Below are positions 23,580 through 32,314 of a stretch of 64,000 bases of DNA, in pieces (position 1 is the stretch's first letter; the number at the start of each line of letters is the position of its first letter). Under the pieces are notes generated by a model. It saw only the letters and a program-made list of their open reading frames with translations. It made no database searches and was not told where the DNA came from. Origin of the DNA: Flavobacterium sp. CYK-55 (GTDB taxonomy: Bacteria > Bacteroidota > Bacteroidia > Flavobacteriales > Flavobacteriaceae); NCBI RefSeq assembly GCF_018413465.1, contig NZ_JAHCDK010000002.1, positions 1 through 64,000 on the forward strand, given 5' to 3'. The position numbers were made by a program, and so were the translations under genes.

Positions 23580-24010
23580 TTTAAGCACCTTCGTGAAAAG
23601 GAATTCTGCACCCCACAACTTCAGAACTTCTCAGGCACTCAGCAGCTCATACAACATAGAACATTCAACATAAAAACCACCCTTCTGTCCTACAGCGCAG
23701 CGGTCTACAGCGCAGCGTGTCTCTCATTCCGACGCAGGAGGAATCTCTATAAAGAGGCTGAGTGCCTGAGTACCTGAGCAGCTGCGCTCAATGAATGCGG
23801 CGTGTACTATTGATAGTTATGTTTTACTGAATGTTTTTTGAAACATCCATGTAAAACCACAACCCACCACACGTTTAAAAAGTGTACAAAGTTTAAGAAG
23901 TTTAGTTTGAAGCTTAATTCGTAATTCCCAATTCGTAATTCGTAATTCTTACAGCGCAGCCGTATCCCTCATTCCGACGCAGGAGGAATCTCAGCAACTC
24001 AGGCACTCAA
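23580..24010 (+). repeat. Composite short-tandem-repeat island 6
   Basis: Holds a reversed CTCAG array (23625-23650), AGCGCAGCG words (about 23694-23715), the 8-bp CTGAG array with its ATGAATGCGGCGT tail (23757-23803), a 9-bp-periodic stretch (about 23873-23910), a 7-bp array (23917-23950) and another CTCAG stretch at about 23990. It fills the gap between the divergent SCO and hotdog genes. No gene is supported. Confidence 0.8.
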
Positions 24011-24070
24011 CGGCTTAAAATAAAACCCCTAACTTTACCACCACACAAAAGTTTCAAAGCAGCACCTCGT

Positions 24071-24502
24071 ATGACCCACTACCAAAAACTCCAAAACATG
24101 TATCTATCCGGGCCCATCAACCGGGCCACATACCCCAGTGTTCAGATGGAAGTTTCAGAAGGCCAAGCGGAGATTACCCTTGAGGTACAACCCGAGTATT
24201 TTCATGCGGGGCAAAGCTTGCACGGTTCGGTCTATTTTAAGATGCTCGACGATGCGGCTTATTTTGCGGTGAATTCGGTGGTGACTGATGCCTTTGTGTA
24301 TACAGTTGCCTTTAACATTCAAATCTTACGGCCGGTGAAAAGCGGGAGGATTAAAGCGGTGGGCACGCTCAAGTTTGCGTCTAAAAATTGGTGGGTGGCC
24401 GATGCCGTTTTGTATGACGCCAAAGGACGCGAGGTGGCGCGCGGCAGCGGAAACTTTATGAAAAGTGCCCTGAGCTTAGAAAGTGTTGAAGGGTATCAAT
24501 AA
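24071..24502 (+). CDS. Hotdog-fold thioesterase (PaaI-like)
   Basis: A 143-residue protein of the hotdog thioesterase type. The central helix with HAGQSLHGSVYFKMLDDAAY carries the HG motif and the acidic residue expected for acyl-CoA thioesterases of the PaaI group. Strands FNIQILRPVKSGRIKAVGTL and VADAVLYDAKGREVARGSG follow. It probably hydrolyses an acyl-CoA in the cytoplasm; the substrate is unknown. A bidirectional terminator follows at 24501-24541. Confidence 0.85.
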   Translation: MTHYQKLQNMYLSGPINRATYPSVQMEVSEGQAEITLEVQPEYFHAGQSLHGSVYFKMLDDAAYFAVNSVVTDAFVYTVAFNIQILRPVKSGRIKAVGTLKFASKNWWVADAVLYDAKGREVARGSGNFMKSALSLESVEGYQ

Positions 24503-24541
24503 AAAAATCCGGTATTGACCTAAGCCTCAACCGGATTTCAT
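24501..24541. terminator. Bidirectional rho-independent terminator
   Basis: Stem AAATCCGGT (24505-24513) / ACCGGATTT (24530-24538) with A-run on the left and T-rich right flank. It sits between the convergent hotdog and LamG genes. Confidence 0.75.
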
Positions 24542-24561
24542 TAACAAAAAAATTACTCAAA

Positions 24562-26379
24562 TTACTCTACTGAAAATTTTCGGGTTGACCACAAACCTTC
24601 GGCTGATTGCACACGCACGAGGTACATACCCGATGACAAAGTTGAAACATCAATTTTTGATTGGGTCGAAGAGATGATTTTTTGACCTTGTATGTTATAG
24701 ATTTCAATTGAATCAATCTGCTCAACCGACTCAATATTTAGGTATGCACGCGCAGGGTTTGGATAAAGCTGCATTTCAAAATCATTTTCAAATTGAGCCA
24801 CACCCATAGCATTGGTGGTAAACTGACCTTCGGCATAATGATAAACAATGTCCGGAGTAAAATCGCCTAAACCAATTCGATAAGAATACGTTGTGTTGGG
24901 CAATAAATTTTGAACTTGAATACTGTTAGCGCCCAAAGTTGGATTGTTACTGATGTACACTTGGGTATCAAGATCAGAATCGTATTCTACACCGGGGTTC
25001 ATGACAATTTCAGCAATTTGCATCGGAGCATTTCCTACCGAATCTACGTAGAAATTAATGGTCACCGAATTAGCCGTAATATTACTCTGGTTTACCCCTA
25101 AAATGGCAAACTTTGAGGTAGTTGTAAAAATTCTTGATTGTGTGTCAACTCCGGCACTGTTGGTAGCGATAATGCGCAACCAATACGACTGCTGTGCGGC
25201 AAATAATCCGTAGCTGGTTGAATATGATTGTACGGTGTTTCCGGTGGCACTACCGCCTGAATAAGTAATCATAGGCGGATTGGTTAAATCTCCTTGCCCC
25301 ACCTCAAAAGTAACTGAGGTATTCCCGCCATTGGCATTCAAATCATACGAAGCCTGGAATGAACTCGAATCAACAAAGGTAATGTCAAAATTGGTGACTG
25401 TAGGAGCTGTGACTAAATTGGCTTGGGTGGTAAAGCTTCGCCAAGACCCTAAGGTGGTTCCACCTGAATTGGTGGCTTCAACACGGTAGTAATAAGTGGT
25501 TCCCGGTTGCAAACCTGTTAAGGTTTGGGTTAAGTAATAAGCGCCTGTTCCAGTAGCCGAAGGCCCGTTCTGAACCAAATTGATGTTGGCAAAATCAGTT
25601 CCGTAGCGAATTAAGGTGGTGGTGGTGGTGCCAAACGGATTGACATAATATTCAATACCGGTTGCATCTTGTGTTGTATTGAATGAGTTTACACTGCTGA
25701 TGGTCGGTAACGATGCAATTCCCGCCAAAGTATTGACCTCAGATTGGCTCAAGGCAAAATCAAAAATCTTGAGGTCGTCAATGGTAGCATTCATTCCGAA
25801 CAAAGCGTTGTTGATAAGCTTACCTACTGAAAAAGTAGTTCCTGACGTGTTCCAAGCGGCGGTATTGGAAATAATCTGTGTACCGTTGACATAAGCTTTT
25901 AGGGTGCTGTTGCTGTAGGTTACGGTATAGTTATACCACACTCCGGTTGAAGGTGCAAAAGCTCCGGTAAAATCGCTGCCCCAGCCGTAGTGAACCAATT
26001 CATTCAAATTGCCCGGATTGCCCTGAACAAGTCCGTATGCTTGGCCTGAGGCGGCTGATCCGTATCCGTATAAAAATTGTCTGTTTTGTAGGTTGTCAAA
26101 CTTTACCCACATTGAAATTGATCGGGCAGCTGAACCCTGCGGCAAGTTCGGAATTGTGGCTTCTAAGTAATCAACACTTGTGCCCGCTCCGAGTTGTTTG
26201 GCGCTGTTTGGGTTTCCGTTTCGATCAGCCACATAAGTTGACCCATAATTACCTCCAAATACAATTGAATTGTTTGAATTGTACATGGTGTTGTTGAACG
26301 TAAAATGGTGAATCGGATTTTGTGCCTGTGCCAAAGTGGTCATCAGGCCCAACCATAGTAATTGTAATTTTTTCTTCAT
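24562..26379 (-). CDS. Secreted LamG/FN3-like protein with T9SS type A tail
   Basis: A 605-residue protein starting at MKKKLQLLWLGLM (signal peptide to about residue 19). Residues about 20-230 resemble a LamG/concanavalin-like domain (ATIDDLKIFDFALSQSEVN near its end). The middle 300 residues hold three fibronectin III-like segments with YYRVEATNSGG and YWLRIIATNSAG motifs. The last 75 residues form a Por-type sorting domain (LYPNPARAYLNIE, IYNIQGQKI, LSSGMYLVRV), so it is exported by the type IX system to the cell surface. Its promoter region carries a paired LytTR-type site at 26441-26472 and a -7 box at 26410-26403, so the LytTR regulator encoded at 27711 probably controls it. Confidence 0.85.
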   Translation of the reverse strand: MKKKLQLLWLGLMTTLAQAQNPIHHFTFNNTMYNSNNSIVFGGNYGSTYVADRNGNPNSAKQLGAGTSVDYLEATIPNLPQGSAARSISMWVKFDNLQNRQFLYGYGSAASGQAYGLVQGNPGNLNELVHYGWGSDFTGAFAPSTGVWYNYTVTYSNSTLKAYVNGTQIISNTAAWNTSGTTFSVGKLINNALFGMNATIDDLKIFDFALSQSEVNTLAGIASLPTISSVNSFNTTQDATGIEYYVNPFGTTTTTLIRYGTDFANINLVQNGPSATGTGAYYLTQTLTGLQPGTTYYYRVEATNSGGTTLGSWRSFTTQANLVTAPTVTNFDITFVDSSSFQASYDLNANGGNTSVTFEVGQGDLTNPPMITYSGGSATGNTVQSYSTSYGLFAAQQSYWLRIIATNSAGVDTQSRIFTTTSKFAILGVNQSNITANSVTINFYVDSVGNAPMQIAEIVMNPGVEYDSDLDTQVYISNNPTLGANSIQVQNLLPNTTYSYRIGLGDFTPDIVYHYAEGQFTTNAMGVAQFENDFEMQLYPNPARAYLNIESVEQIDSIEIYNIQGQKIISSTQSKIDVSTLSSGMYLVRVQSAEGLWSTRKFSVE

Positions 26380-26402
26380 AATGTTAGATTTGAAATTCAA
26401 GA

Positions 26403-26472
26403 CAAAAATATTTTTAGGGTACTTTTTTTTGATGGTTGACTTCACCAACGGTTGATATGAATTCACCAACCG
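26403..26472 (-). promoter_or_regulatory. Candidate LytTR-controlled promoter (LamG gene)
   Basis: On the minus strand, half-sites ACGGTTGGT and ACCGTTGGT stand 21 bp apart as direct repeats (plus-strand TTCACCAAC at 26441 and 26462). The second fits the LytTR consensus (T/A)(A/C)(C/A)GTTN(A/G)(T/G) fully. A -7 box TATTTTTG lies at 26410-26403, 31 bp from the proximal half-site, and no TTG -33 element is seen, as in activator-dependent promoters. Confidence 0.65.
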
Positions 26473-26484
26473 TATTTTTTTTGA

Positions 26485-27561
26485 TTATTGCGCAACCACA
26501 AATTCTTGTTTGTTCATAGAGGCATTGAGCTCGGCGCTCCAACCTGAATCAGTACTCAAAGTGCCTGAGCTAAAACTCTCTGAACGCTTGCTGCGTGGGT
26601 TTAGGGTTGTAACGTATTTTCCGTTGCGGAATAACTTAACCGGTCGGTCAGATTTGTTATTTAAATAAACTACTATTGAACCTGAAGATGATTTGCTTGA
26701 GCTGCCGGAGCGCGGAATTCCGTTGGGGTATAGCCTTTTCATTTCGGCGGCCCATTCTTTGTCAAGGTCGTTCTTAAAACGCTTAAAACCTTGTGCGTAC
26801 AATTGTGCAAACTGATTGGCAAACGCGTGTAAATCGTCAGCGGTGTAGGTTTGTGCTTGTTCTTTTTTGTCGGCGGTATAAAACAACATCAAGTTCTGAA
26901 TTTTTACATCGTCATATTCTGTTTTGTTTTGCTCACCGCGATTGTGCAAAGGCATATATCGGTTATTGCCCACCAAAAGGATGCCCGGCTCAAGCTGCAT
27001 GATATCGGCATCTGCAAAACTGACCAACTCGGCAGCTCCGCGTTCATACGGGTGCTCATTATAATCTTTGGGTTTGTAATTGGTATAATAAAAATGTTCA
27101 CTGCTGATGCGTTCAATCAGGGCCGGTTGCTTGAATGAATTTGAAATGCGCAAAACAGCGTCTAACGGATATGAGGTTCGCCCCCAAACCAGCGGTCTGA
27201 TTTTTTGATTGCCTGATTGGTAAGCATACTGACTTTTGGCTGATAGTTCCATTTTCTTTTCGTCAAATTCAAAAAGAAATTTCTTGAGGGGCACCTTATC
27301 GCCTGCCTCATTCTCGCCATAAATCACTTGTGAACAATAATAAACCCCTCCAAAACCATAGGAGTCTTTTTTGATGCTTTGCTGATCTAGAAAATTCTGT
27401 GCTGCATCTTCATCAGCACGGGTTTGATCTTTTTTTGAAGCCGAACCTTCGGCCGATTTTACTTTGTCTTTGAGTTTTCCGAGTAACCCTTGCGCGTTGG
27501 TTTGCATACCTTGACTCAAGGCTAAAACCAACAATCCGACGGTTAATTTAGTTTTCATCAT
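26485..27561 (-). CDS. Secreted protein of unknown function, LytTR-regulated candidate
   Basis: A 358-residue protein with signal peptide (LLVLALSQGMQTNAQ, cleavage near residue 23). The start could be either of two adjacent ATG codons. The N-terminal mature part is Lys/Ser-rich (LLGKLKDKVKSAEGSASKK). The centre has many Tyr and Phe residues, and a Ser-rich stretch precedes a C-terminal beta-like domain (IVVYLNNKSDRPVKLFRNG). No family recognised and no T9SS tail seen. It is divergent from the LytTR regulator gene, with a paired half-site between them. Confidence 0.7.
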   Translation of the reverse strand: MMKTKLTVGLLVLALSQGMQTNAQGLLGKLKDKVKSAEGSASKKDQTRADEDAAQNFLDQQSIKKDSYGFGGVYYCSQVIYGENEAGDKVPLKKFLFEFDEKKMELSAKSQYAYQSGNQKIRPLVWGRTSYPLDAVLRISNSFKQPALIERISSEHFYYTNYKPKDYNEHPYERGAAELVSFADADIMQLEPGILLVGNNRYMPLHNRGEQNKTEYDDVKIQNLMLFYTADKKEQAQTYTADDLHAFANQFAQLYAQGFKRFKNDLDKEWAAEMKRLYPNGIPRSGSSSKSSSGSIVVYLNNKSDRPVKLFRNGKYVTTLNPRSKRSESFSSGTLSTDSGWSAELNASMNKQEFVVAQ

Positions 27562-27577
27562 CTGAAGTATTTTTGGC

Positions 27578-27691
27578 CAAAATTACCTTTGAAGCAATCA
27601 CTTTCGGGGCACTTATTTCACCAACGGTTGTTTTGACTTCACGAACGGATAAAATGGATGACGCAGCAATGGCTTAAAAAATGTATTTTTG
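27578..27691. promoter_or_regulatory. Divergent LytTR-controlled promoter region
   Basis: Half-sites on the minus strand TCCGTTCGT and ACCGTTGGT are 21 bp apart (plus-strand TTCACCAACGG at 27617 and TTCACGAACGG at 27638); both fit the LytTR consensus. Toward the secreted-protein gene a -7 box TAATTTTG lies at 27585-27578, 32 bp from the proximal half-site. Toward the regulator gene TATTTTTG lies at 27684-27691. Confidence 0.65.
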
Positions 27692-27710
27692 AAAAAAAAC
27701 AATTCTATCC

Positions 27711-28457
27711 ATGAAAACAATCATCGTTGACGATGAACCCAAAGCCCGTTCAATACTGCACAACCTAATTACCGAGCATTGCAAAGGAATCGAGATTGTA
27801 GGCCAAGCCCAAAACATTAAAGAGGCCGTTAAACTCATCAACAGCCAAACGGTTGAATTGGTTTTTTTAGATGTTGAAATGCCCAACGAAAATGGTTTTG
27901 CCCTATTTGATTATTTTGAAAGACCAACCTTTGAAACTATTTTCTGCACTGCCTACAGCGCATATGCTTTGAACGCTTTTGAAGTATCGGCTATTGATTA
28001 TTTGCTCAAACCGGTAAGCATTTCTAAGCTACAAAATGCTATTGAAAAAGCCATCAAATCACGCGGTCAGAATCAAATTCTTGAACGTGTCAATGCGCTT
28101 CGTGACAACATCACGGTGAATCAATTGCAAAAAATAGCGCTACCGCTCTCAGACGGTTTATTCTTTATTAAAGTTGAAGACATTTTATATTTTGAAGCCG
28201 ATGGTTCGTATACCTATGTAATCACGCTTAAAGACAAGTATATGGTTTCAAAAAAAATCAAAGAGTTCAATGATTTACTCGAAAACGACCATCGTTTTTA
28301 TCGCGTCCATCGCTCGTATTTGGTTAATATTCAACAAATCAAAAAATACAGCAAAAAAGATGGAGCCAATTTGGTTTTTGAAAACAATCAATCCATTCCG
28401 GTGGCCCGTGAAAAACGAAGCGACTTTGACCAATACATCGGAAACCTCAGTGTATAG
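27711..28457 (+). CDS. LytTR-family response regulator
   Basis: A 248-residue two-domain regulator. The receiver domain (1-120) has the phosphoacceptor Asp in LVFLDVEMPNENG near residue 54, the acidic pair DDEPKARS at the N-terminus and Lys in YLLKPVS. The C-terminal LytTR DNA-binding domain (about 150-245) shows YFEADGSYTYV, FYRVHRSYLVN and IPVAREKR. It starts 60 nt after a paired half-site and is followed after one base by its sensor kinase gene. Candidate targets are itself, the divergent secreted protein and the LamG protein. Confidence 0.93.
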   Translation: MKTIIVDDEPKARSILHNLITEHCKGIEIVGQAQNIKEAVKLINSQTVELVFLDVEMPNENGFALFDYFERPTFETIFCTAYSAYALNAFEVSAIDYLLKPVSISKLQNAIEKAIKSRGQNQILERVNALRDNITVNQLQKIALPLSDGLFFIKVEDILYFEADGSYTYVITLKDKYMVSKKIKEFNDLLENDHRFYRVHRSYLVNIQQIKKYSKKDGANLVFENNQSIPVAREKRSDFDQYIGNLSV

Positions 28458-28458
28458 T

Positions 28459-30336
28459 ATGATGCGTACCCCTATTATGATGTTGCTTTTGTTGACATCA
28501 ATTCATCTTTGGTCACAAAATGAAAAAGTAGTGTTGCAAAAAAAAATAAAGCAACACACAAAACTTGATACCTTAAAATGTAATCTTTGGGCCGAACTAA
28601 TTGAGTTAGAAGAAGACCCAGCTATTTGGCCCAAATATAACCTTGAGCTCAAAAAAATTCTACTGCAAATCATTGCCGATCAAAAGCTTCAACAAACATC
28701 CCCGGAATGGTATGTCCGAAAACTCTTTACGGTTTTAATGTATGAAGCCCAAGATGCCAAATGGCAATACGGAAATAATGCTAAAGCGATTGCTCTTGAA
28801 TTTGAAATGCTCAAATATGCCCAAAGTATTGATGATGCTAAAATGATTTGCCAATCATATATTGAAATTGCAGCAACTTATATTGGACAAAAACTGTATC
28901 CCGAAGCACAGCAGTACCTTGAGAAAGCACTGGTGGTTGCGCGAAAAAGCAAAAGCGAATCTGAAATAGCTTTGGTATTAAATAACCTCGGACAGAACTA
29001 CAATGATTTGTTGCAGCCTCAAAAAGCGATTCCGTTGTTGCATGAAAGTTTGCAATTGGCCCAAAAGAACAAACTTAAAATCTGCATCAATATTCAAAAC
29101 AATTTGGGTGTTGCTTATTATAAACTAAAACGCTTTGACTTGGCGGTTGATCATTACAAACAATCGCTCAAAATAAGCCAAGAATTGCAAAACACTTCAG
29201 GGATAATCATCAGTTATTTAAACATTGCCAACAGCCTCAGAGATAATAAACAGTATACAAACGCCATTGAATATGCCGAGCAAGCATTGGCATTGAGTCA
29301 AAAAATCAATAGGATTCCCTATGTTGAGGCAGCCTACAAAATGCTCACCTCGTTGTATGAGTTAAGCCATCAACCCCAGAAAGCTTTGGATGCTTTTAGA
29401 GCATCGACCATTTTAAAAGACAGCATCATCAACGACGAAAACAAAAGTGCCATTCTTAAAACCGAGTTCAAGTATGAAAACCAAAAAAAAGAAGCACAGA
29501 TTAAAGCACTTGCGCAACAAAAAAAGATTGTTGAGCTAGAGAGTAAGCGTCAAAAAACTTGGTTGTATGTTTCGTTGTTTGCTGCGTTTGTTTTAGCACT
29601 GATTGGCTATTTGATGTTCTTGAGATACAAAACCAAAAAGCAAAATGAGTTGCTCAAGGTTCAACTTGAAGAGACTCAGAAAACCTTAGAAGCCGAGAAG
29701 AAATCAGTGCAAAGCGAACTCAAAGCACTCAGAAGCCAAATGAATCCGCATTTTATTTTTAATGCGCTCAACTCAATTCAAGAACAGTTTATGTATGGTG
29801 ATCGCGTGCTGGCCAACGAACAAATGGGCAACTTTACAACCTTGACCCGACAAATTTTAGATATATCGCGCAAGAAATACATCTCGATGGCTACTGAAGT
29901 TGATGTGTTGACCAAATACTTAGAGCTTGAAAAAATGCGCTTTGCAGATGATTTTAGCTATGAGATTACCCTAACCGATGAAGTAGACGAAGATTATCAT
30001 CAGATTCCGCCGATGCTCGTACAGCCTCTGGTTGAAAACAGCATCAAACACGGCTTACTGCACAAGTCAGGCCCTAAAAAAGTAACGATTTGTTTTGATT
30101 ATGATGAGGCCGAGAACACGCTGATTTGCACGGTTGAAGACAATGGCATTGGTCGTGAAAAAGCCTTGGCCATCAAAGAGAGTAATACTAGAACGCATCA
30201 ATCATTTGCTACCCAAGCCACCGAACAAACGCTTGAATTGTTGGAAGGCGAAAAAAGCACACTACACTATGATGATTTGATACAAGCAGGTGAATCAGTG
30301 GGTACGCGGGTTACTTTAAAAATTTCTTTGGCTTAG
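28459..30336 (+). CDS. LytS-type sensor histidine kinase with TPR domain
   Basis: A 625-residue kinase. The true start is the ATG at 28459 (MMRTPIMMLLLL, a signal peptide); a longer frame upstream overlaps the regulator gene. The periplasmic part (about 25-340) is built of TPR-like helices (ALVLNNLGQNYNDL, NNLGVAYYKLKRFDLAVDHY). One transmembrane helix lies at about 365-387, then a coiled coil, the His_kinase motif with phospho-His in QMNPHFIFNALNSIQ near residue 430, and the HATPase domain (LVENSIKHGL, EDNGIGREKA). Together with the LytTR regulator it forms a two-component pair typical of Bacteroidetes. Confidence 0.92.
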   Translation: MMRTPIMMLLLLTSIHLWSQNEKVVLQKKIKQHTKLDTLKCNLWAELIELEEDPAIWPKYNLELKKILLQIIADQKLQQTSPEWYVRKLFTVLMYEAQDAKWQYGNNAKAIALEFEMLKYAQSIDDAKMICQSYIEIAATYIGQKLYPEAQQYLEKALVVARKSKSESEIALVLNNLGQNYNDLLQPQKAIPLLHESLQLAQKNKLKICINIQNNLGVAYYKLKRFDLAVDHYKQSLKISQELQNTSGIIISYLNIANSLRDNKQYTNAIEYAEQALALSQKINRIPYVEAAYKMLTSLYELSHQPQKALDAFRASTILKDSIINDENKSAILKTEFKYENQKKEAQIKALAQQKKIVELESKRQKTWLYVSLFAAFVLALIGYLMFLRYKTKKQNELLKVQLEETQKTLEAEKKSVQSELKALRSQMNPHFIFNALNSIQEQFMYGDRVLANEQMGNFTTLTRQILDISRKKYISMATEVDVLTKYLELEKMRFADDFSYEITLTDEVDEDYHQIPPMLVQPLVENSIKHGLLHKSGPKKVTICFDYDEAENTLICTVEDNGIGREKALAIKESNTRTHQSFATQATEQTLELLEGEKSTLHYDDLIQAGESVGTRVTLKISLA

Positions 30337-30734
30337 TTGTACTGCTCCTGAAATGCATCGAGCAAAAATTCAGGCGATACCATACCCGTAGCAGATACTT
30401 CCATGGCTTGCAACACGCGTTTGATTCCGTTCGGGTTAAGCCCCATGGCTATGCCGATTTCTCGGATTTTTTTCTGTTCATTGCCGTGCAAAACACCATC
30501 GCAATGCATGAGCAACGCAAGTCTATAAAACTGTTGGATGCGCTCAAACTCTGATTTAATCACTTCAGGGTATTGCTCTTGGTGAAACAATTGTTTGAGT
30601 TCATCGCCACCTATTTGAAGTTCTCCGGCCACCAATTCAATGAATTGATATTCTCTGGGGTGCAGCTTTCCGTCTACAATGGCAAAAGCAATCATATCAG
30701 TCACCAAATGAAGTCTTTCTTTGTGTTTGTTCAT
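30333..30734 (-). CDS. TerB-like protein
   Basis: A 133-residue all-helical soluble protein resembling the TerB fold: VTDMIAFAIVDGKLHPREYQFI and LLMHCDGVLHGNEQKKIREI each carry the acidic 'DG' loop typical of TerB metal-binding repeats. The ATG at 30734 was preferred to an upstream one that adds a basic stretch without homology. The stop overlaps the kinase stop (convergent, 4 nt). The role is unknown; TerB-like proteins are often linked to stress responses. Confidence 0.7.
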   Translation of the reverse strand: MNKHKERLHLVTDMIAFAIVDGKLHPREYQFIELVAGELQIGGDELKQLFHQEQYPEVIKSEFERIQQFYRLALLMHCDGVLHGNEQKKIREIGIAMGLNPNGIKRVLQAMEVSATGMVSPEFLLDAFQEQYN

Positions 30735-30777
30735 GCGGCTAATGTAAAATATTTTGCGCTTTCTTTGAAGAGGGTCA

Positions 30778-30817
30778 TAAAAAAACCCGCACTTTACGAA
30801 GGAAAGCACGGGTTGCT
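30778..30817 (-). terminator. Probable terminator of hsp20
   Basis: Stem AACCCG-containing arm (30784-30795) and CGGGTT arm (about 30806-30817) with two internal mismatches. On the minus strand it is followed by a run of T. Confidence 0.55.
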
Positions 30818-30840
30818 ATTAACCACCAACGTTATGAAAA

Positions 30841-31272
30841 TTAAGCAATTTCGATGAGTCTTTTGGGTTTTGGAAGCGCTTCTTCTTTTTTCGGAAGCTG
30901 TACGTGCAATACGCCGTCTTGGTAGCTGGCGTTGATGCTGTCAGCATTGACCGTTTGCGGCAAAGTAAACGATCTTGTAAATGAGCTGTAGCTATACTCG
31001 CGACGGGTGTATCGTGCGTGGGTGTCTTTTTGTTCGTTTTCGGTTTTGGTTTCAGAGGCAATGGTGAGCACATTGCGATCAATCTCAATAGAGAAATCTT
31101 CTTTTTTCTTGCCCGGAACAGCGAGTTCTAAGACAAATTCAGCATCGGTTTCTCTGATGTTCACGGCCGGTACCGAGGCCAATGCATTTTGCGAGCCGCC
31201 AAACCAATCCGGTTTTAAGAATTCATCTAAAATAGACGGAAAATACTCTAAGTTTCTTTTTACTAAGTTCAT
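30841..31272 (-). CDS. Small heat-shock protein (Hsp20/alpha-crystallin)
   Basis: A 143-residue Hsp20 chaperone. The alpha-crystallin domain spans about residues 35-135 with VNIRETDAEFVLELAVPG, FSIEIDRNVLTI, SFTLPQTVNADSI and the signature YQDGVLHVQLPK. The C-terminal IXI-like anchor is weak (PKPKRLIEIA). It would bind unfolding proteins in the cytoplasm without ATP. The gene stands alone and ends in a terminator at 30778-30817. Confidence 0.95.
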   Translation of the reverse strand: MNLVKRNLEYFPSILDEFLKPDWFGGSQNALASVPAVNIRETDAEFVLELAVPGKKKEDFSIEIDRNVLTIASETKTENEQKDTHARYTRREYSYSSFTRSFTLPQTVNADSINASYQDGVLHVQLPKKEEALPKPKRLIEIA

Positions 31273-31486
31273 GATGTTTTATTTTTAAGGTTCAACTTAT
31301 TTTGTTTTGGGCTGTTTTTGACAAATGATGTACCAACTGATTTTGAATGTCATTTTTTCATAAAACATCCGCCGTACAATGAAATTTTGACCGTTTTAAC
31401 AACTCTTTAACTGACTTAATATCAGTTGGTTTAGCACAAATAACCGTTGTGCAATTATTCATTATCTTAGCACAAAAGACAACGCC

Positions 31487-32311
31487 TTGAAAACGCTCAG
31501 AATACAGCTCGTGATTTTGGTTTTGCTGTGGGTGGGTTTACCGGTCTCGGCACAAGAAAACCGCAAACCTTCGACCGCTTCGGCTCAAGTATCAACCTTT
31601 GTGCTCGAGGCGCCACAACTCAACACCCAACGCAAGATTTGGCTGTATTTGCCCCAAGATTACAAAACCTCCAAAAAACGATATCCGGTAATCTATGCTC
31701 ATGATGCGCAAAACTTGTTTGACAGCACAACCTCTTTTGCCGGCGAGTGGAACCTTGATGAAAAACTCGACAGCCTCAAAGCCCAAGTGATTGTGGTGGG
31801 CATTGAAAACGGTGGGGATAAACGCCTTTCTGAGCTTACACCCTACCCGCACGAAAAATACGGAGGTGGTAAGGGCGATGCTTATTTAGATTTTATCGTA
31901 CACACCTTAAAACCCAAGATTGATGCTGAATACCGCAGCCAACCTCAGGCCAAAAACACCGTCATCATGGGCAGCTCGCTCGGTGGGCTGATATCATTTT
32001 ACGCCTTGCTCAAATATCCAAACGTGTTTGGCAAAGCGGCGGTGTTCTCGCCTGCCTTTTGGATCAACCGCAAGCCTTTGCTCGATTTGATGCAACAAAC
32101 CCAAAGCTTTAAAAGCAAAGTGTACTTTTTGTGTGGCGATAACGAAGGTGACGAAGATATGATCCGCGATTTGAACACCGTAGAACATTGGGTCAATACA
32201 CAGCGTTGTTCGTGCAAGAGGCTCAATAAGAAAGTCATCGTCAAAGGCGGACAACACAATGAAAAATTATGGCGCGATGGTTTTGTAAAAGCGTATCTAT
32301 GGTTGAAGTAA
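31487..32311 (+). CDS. Secreted esterase-like alpha/beta hydrolase
   Basis: A 274-residue protein of the esterase D/feruloyl esterase-like group. The signal peptide starts at a TTG codon (31487): MKTLRIQLVILVLLWVGL ends at VSAQ near residue 23, and no ATG gives a better start. Catalytic features: RYPVIYAHDAQNLFD, nucleophile in GSSLGGLIS, Asp in CGDNEGDED and His in KGGQHNEKLW. It probably hydrolyses esters in the periplasm or outside the cell, for example of siderophores or hemicellulose. TATCTTAG at 31463-31470 may be the -7 box. Confidence 0.85.
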   Translation: MKTLRIQLVILVLLWVGLPVSAQENRKPSTASAQVSTFVLEAPQLNTQRKIWLYLPQDYKTSKKRYPVIYAHDAQNLFDSTTSFAGEWNLDEKLDSLKAQVIVVGIENGGDKRLSELTPYPHEKYGGGKGDAYLDFIVHTLKPKIDAEYRSQPQAKNTVIMGSSLGGLISFYALLKYPNVFGKAAVFSPAFWINRKPLLDLMQQTQSFKSKVYFLCGDNEGDEDMIRDLNTVEHWVNTQRCSCKRLNKKVIVKGGQHNEKLWRDGFVKAYLWLK

Positions 32312-32314
32312 GAA

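Noticed and set aside
28270-28458. N-terminal extension of the histidine kinase overlapping the regulator gene
   Set aside because: The extension has no domain and hides the signal peptide that begins at 28459.
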